From the NCBI GenBank assembly GCA_037043235.1, contig JAWRVZ010000043.1, positions 2,331,001-2,395,000 on the forward strand: a stretch of DNA of 64,000 nt. The letters run 5' to 3'. The first letter of the stretch is position 1. The number at the start of each line of letters is the position of its first letter. Positions 63,088 to 64,000 of this stretch are shown in pieces. The notes below the pieces were generated by a model. The model did not search any database and had not been told where the DNA came from. It was given only the letters and a program-made list of their open reading frames with translations. Made by a program: the position numbers and the translations under genes. Source of the stretch: Rhodeus uyekii. Lineage: Eukaryota; Chordata; Actinopteri; Cypriniformes; Acheilognathidae.

Positions 63088-64000
63088 GTGAGTATTTCAG
63101 CCTATGACATAATGTTATTATTACTATTATATGTTTATAAATGATTGTGCTTGCTCTTTGTTTATCCCAGCATACATTCACATTATAGCTGAAGTAGTAC
63201 CTCTTGCCCTGAACCATTCTTTGAAAAGATCAGGGTGTGAACGTTTTCTTTTAATGAGCTTTTCCAGCTATTGCTCTCTACAGCCAATCTTTTTCACAAT
63301 AATGTGCTTCATGAACCACAGCAATAATAATAAATAAATAAAAATCACTTAATTTTGTGCACACATCCAAACATTTAATTTAATAGACTCAAGATTTCTT
63401 GTGCATTTATGAAGGAAAATATATTTTGAAATCAGAGTAAATAAATTTGAATTACAAAGAAGCACCCTGGATCTGTGGACAGTTAGGCACTTATTAATGC
63501 ATCACACCAAAGTGGTTTTCTTCAGCTTGAGGTCACGAACAGATGGCTGGACATTCTCCTTCAGGATTTTTTTTGTAGAAAGCAGAATTTGGACACACAC
63601 ACACACCTTTTTTCACATAGAGCCATGTAGGTTTGGATTTTGTTTTCCCTTAATAATAACCACCTTCATTTAATGTAAGAATATAGTGGTGACTCAAGAG
63701 TTGTAGCACTTCAATCCATCTTATTATCATAAGGAGTCAACAGTTTGGTGAGTGTGAAATATGTTTTGATCCATGTTATGTGTTGCATTGCTACTTTGAG
63801 TTAATAGGTGTTGCTGCCTGTTTAAGCTTGGGTGGTGTTTTTTTATATATATTTTTTTTTGGCCAGCAGTTTTTGAGTCAAGGCGAGTTAAATTCAAGAA
63901 ACAAATAAACAAAAAAGTTTAATTCAAGTCTAACTCAACTTCAGCCACCTTCTGAGATGAGTCTTGCTGAGATGATAGTCTGCTGTTCTTCTCTCAGTAA
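63088..64000 (+). other. zmat4: zmat4 intron 3 (5' part)
   Basis: Intron sequence follows the GTGAGT donor to the end of the window. It is AT-rich with a short (AC)n run near 63593, and I recognise no exon or mobile element. Confidence 0.85.

Overview
The window is teleost nuclear DNA, most likely from a cyprinid fish (carp, minnow or danio group). It is AT-rich, has introns of many kilobases, and carries long (TA)n and (CA)n tracts and repeat families typical of cyprinid genomes. These include tRNA-derived SINEs, a 5S rRNA-derived SINE3-like element, CR1/L2-type LINEs, DIRS and Ty3/gypsy relics, and hAT and Tigger-like TIR elements. No bacterial operon, CRISPR array or intact autonomous transposon was seen. 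Species placement rests on repeat recognition and is an inference.

Two protein-coding genes are present, both partial and both on the + strand. The first is sfrp1, a secreted frizzled-related Wnt modulator. Its first exon (signal peptide and frizzled domain) lies before the window. The second exon (2259-2339) and the terminal exon (7890-8215) encode the netrin-like domain with all six expected cysteines. The 3' UTR starts with a 194-bp pure TA repeat and has candidate poly(A) signals at 9491 and 10040. The second gene is zmat4, a nuclear matrin-type zinc-finger protein. A CpG-rich promoter and first exon lie near 29.1-29.3 kb, the first ZMAT4-homologous coding exon is at 43845-43946, and the next coding exon is at 62998-63087. 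The gene continues past the end of the window. The same gene order and orientation is found in mammals (SFRP1 beside ZMAT4 on human 8p11), which supports calling the first gene sfrp1 rather than sfrp5.

Layout: 1-10 kb is the 3' half of sfrp1. From 10 to 29 kb is intergenic DNA with a 637-bp Tigger-like element, a tRNA-SINE, a gypsy relic and a hAT element with a perfect 8-bp target duplication. From 29 to 44 kb is the first zmat4 intron, holding SINEs and repeat fragments. From 44 to 63 kb is a 19-kb zmat4 intron dense in mobile elements: a LINE ORF1 esterase fragment, a DIRS relic with reverse transcriptase, RNase H and tyrosine recombinase remnants, a hairpin-forming inverted repeat, a 1.6-kb Tigger-like element containing a hairpin minisatellite, L2-type LINE fragments, compound CA/TA microsatellites, a SINE3 copy and a 1.2-kb TIR element.

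I found no convincing new biological system. The most unusual signals are: a possible 29-codon in-frame N-terminal extension of ZMAT4 encoded by its first exon; the giant TA tract just after the sfrp1 stop codon; a TIR element family whose ends repeatedly abut TA/CA microsatellites; and the hairpin minisatellite inside the Tigger-like element.
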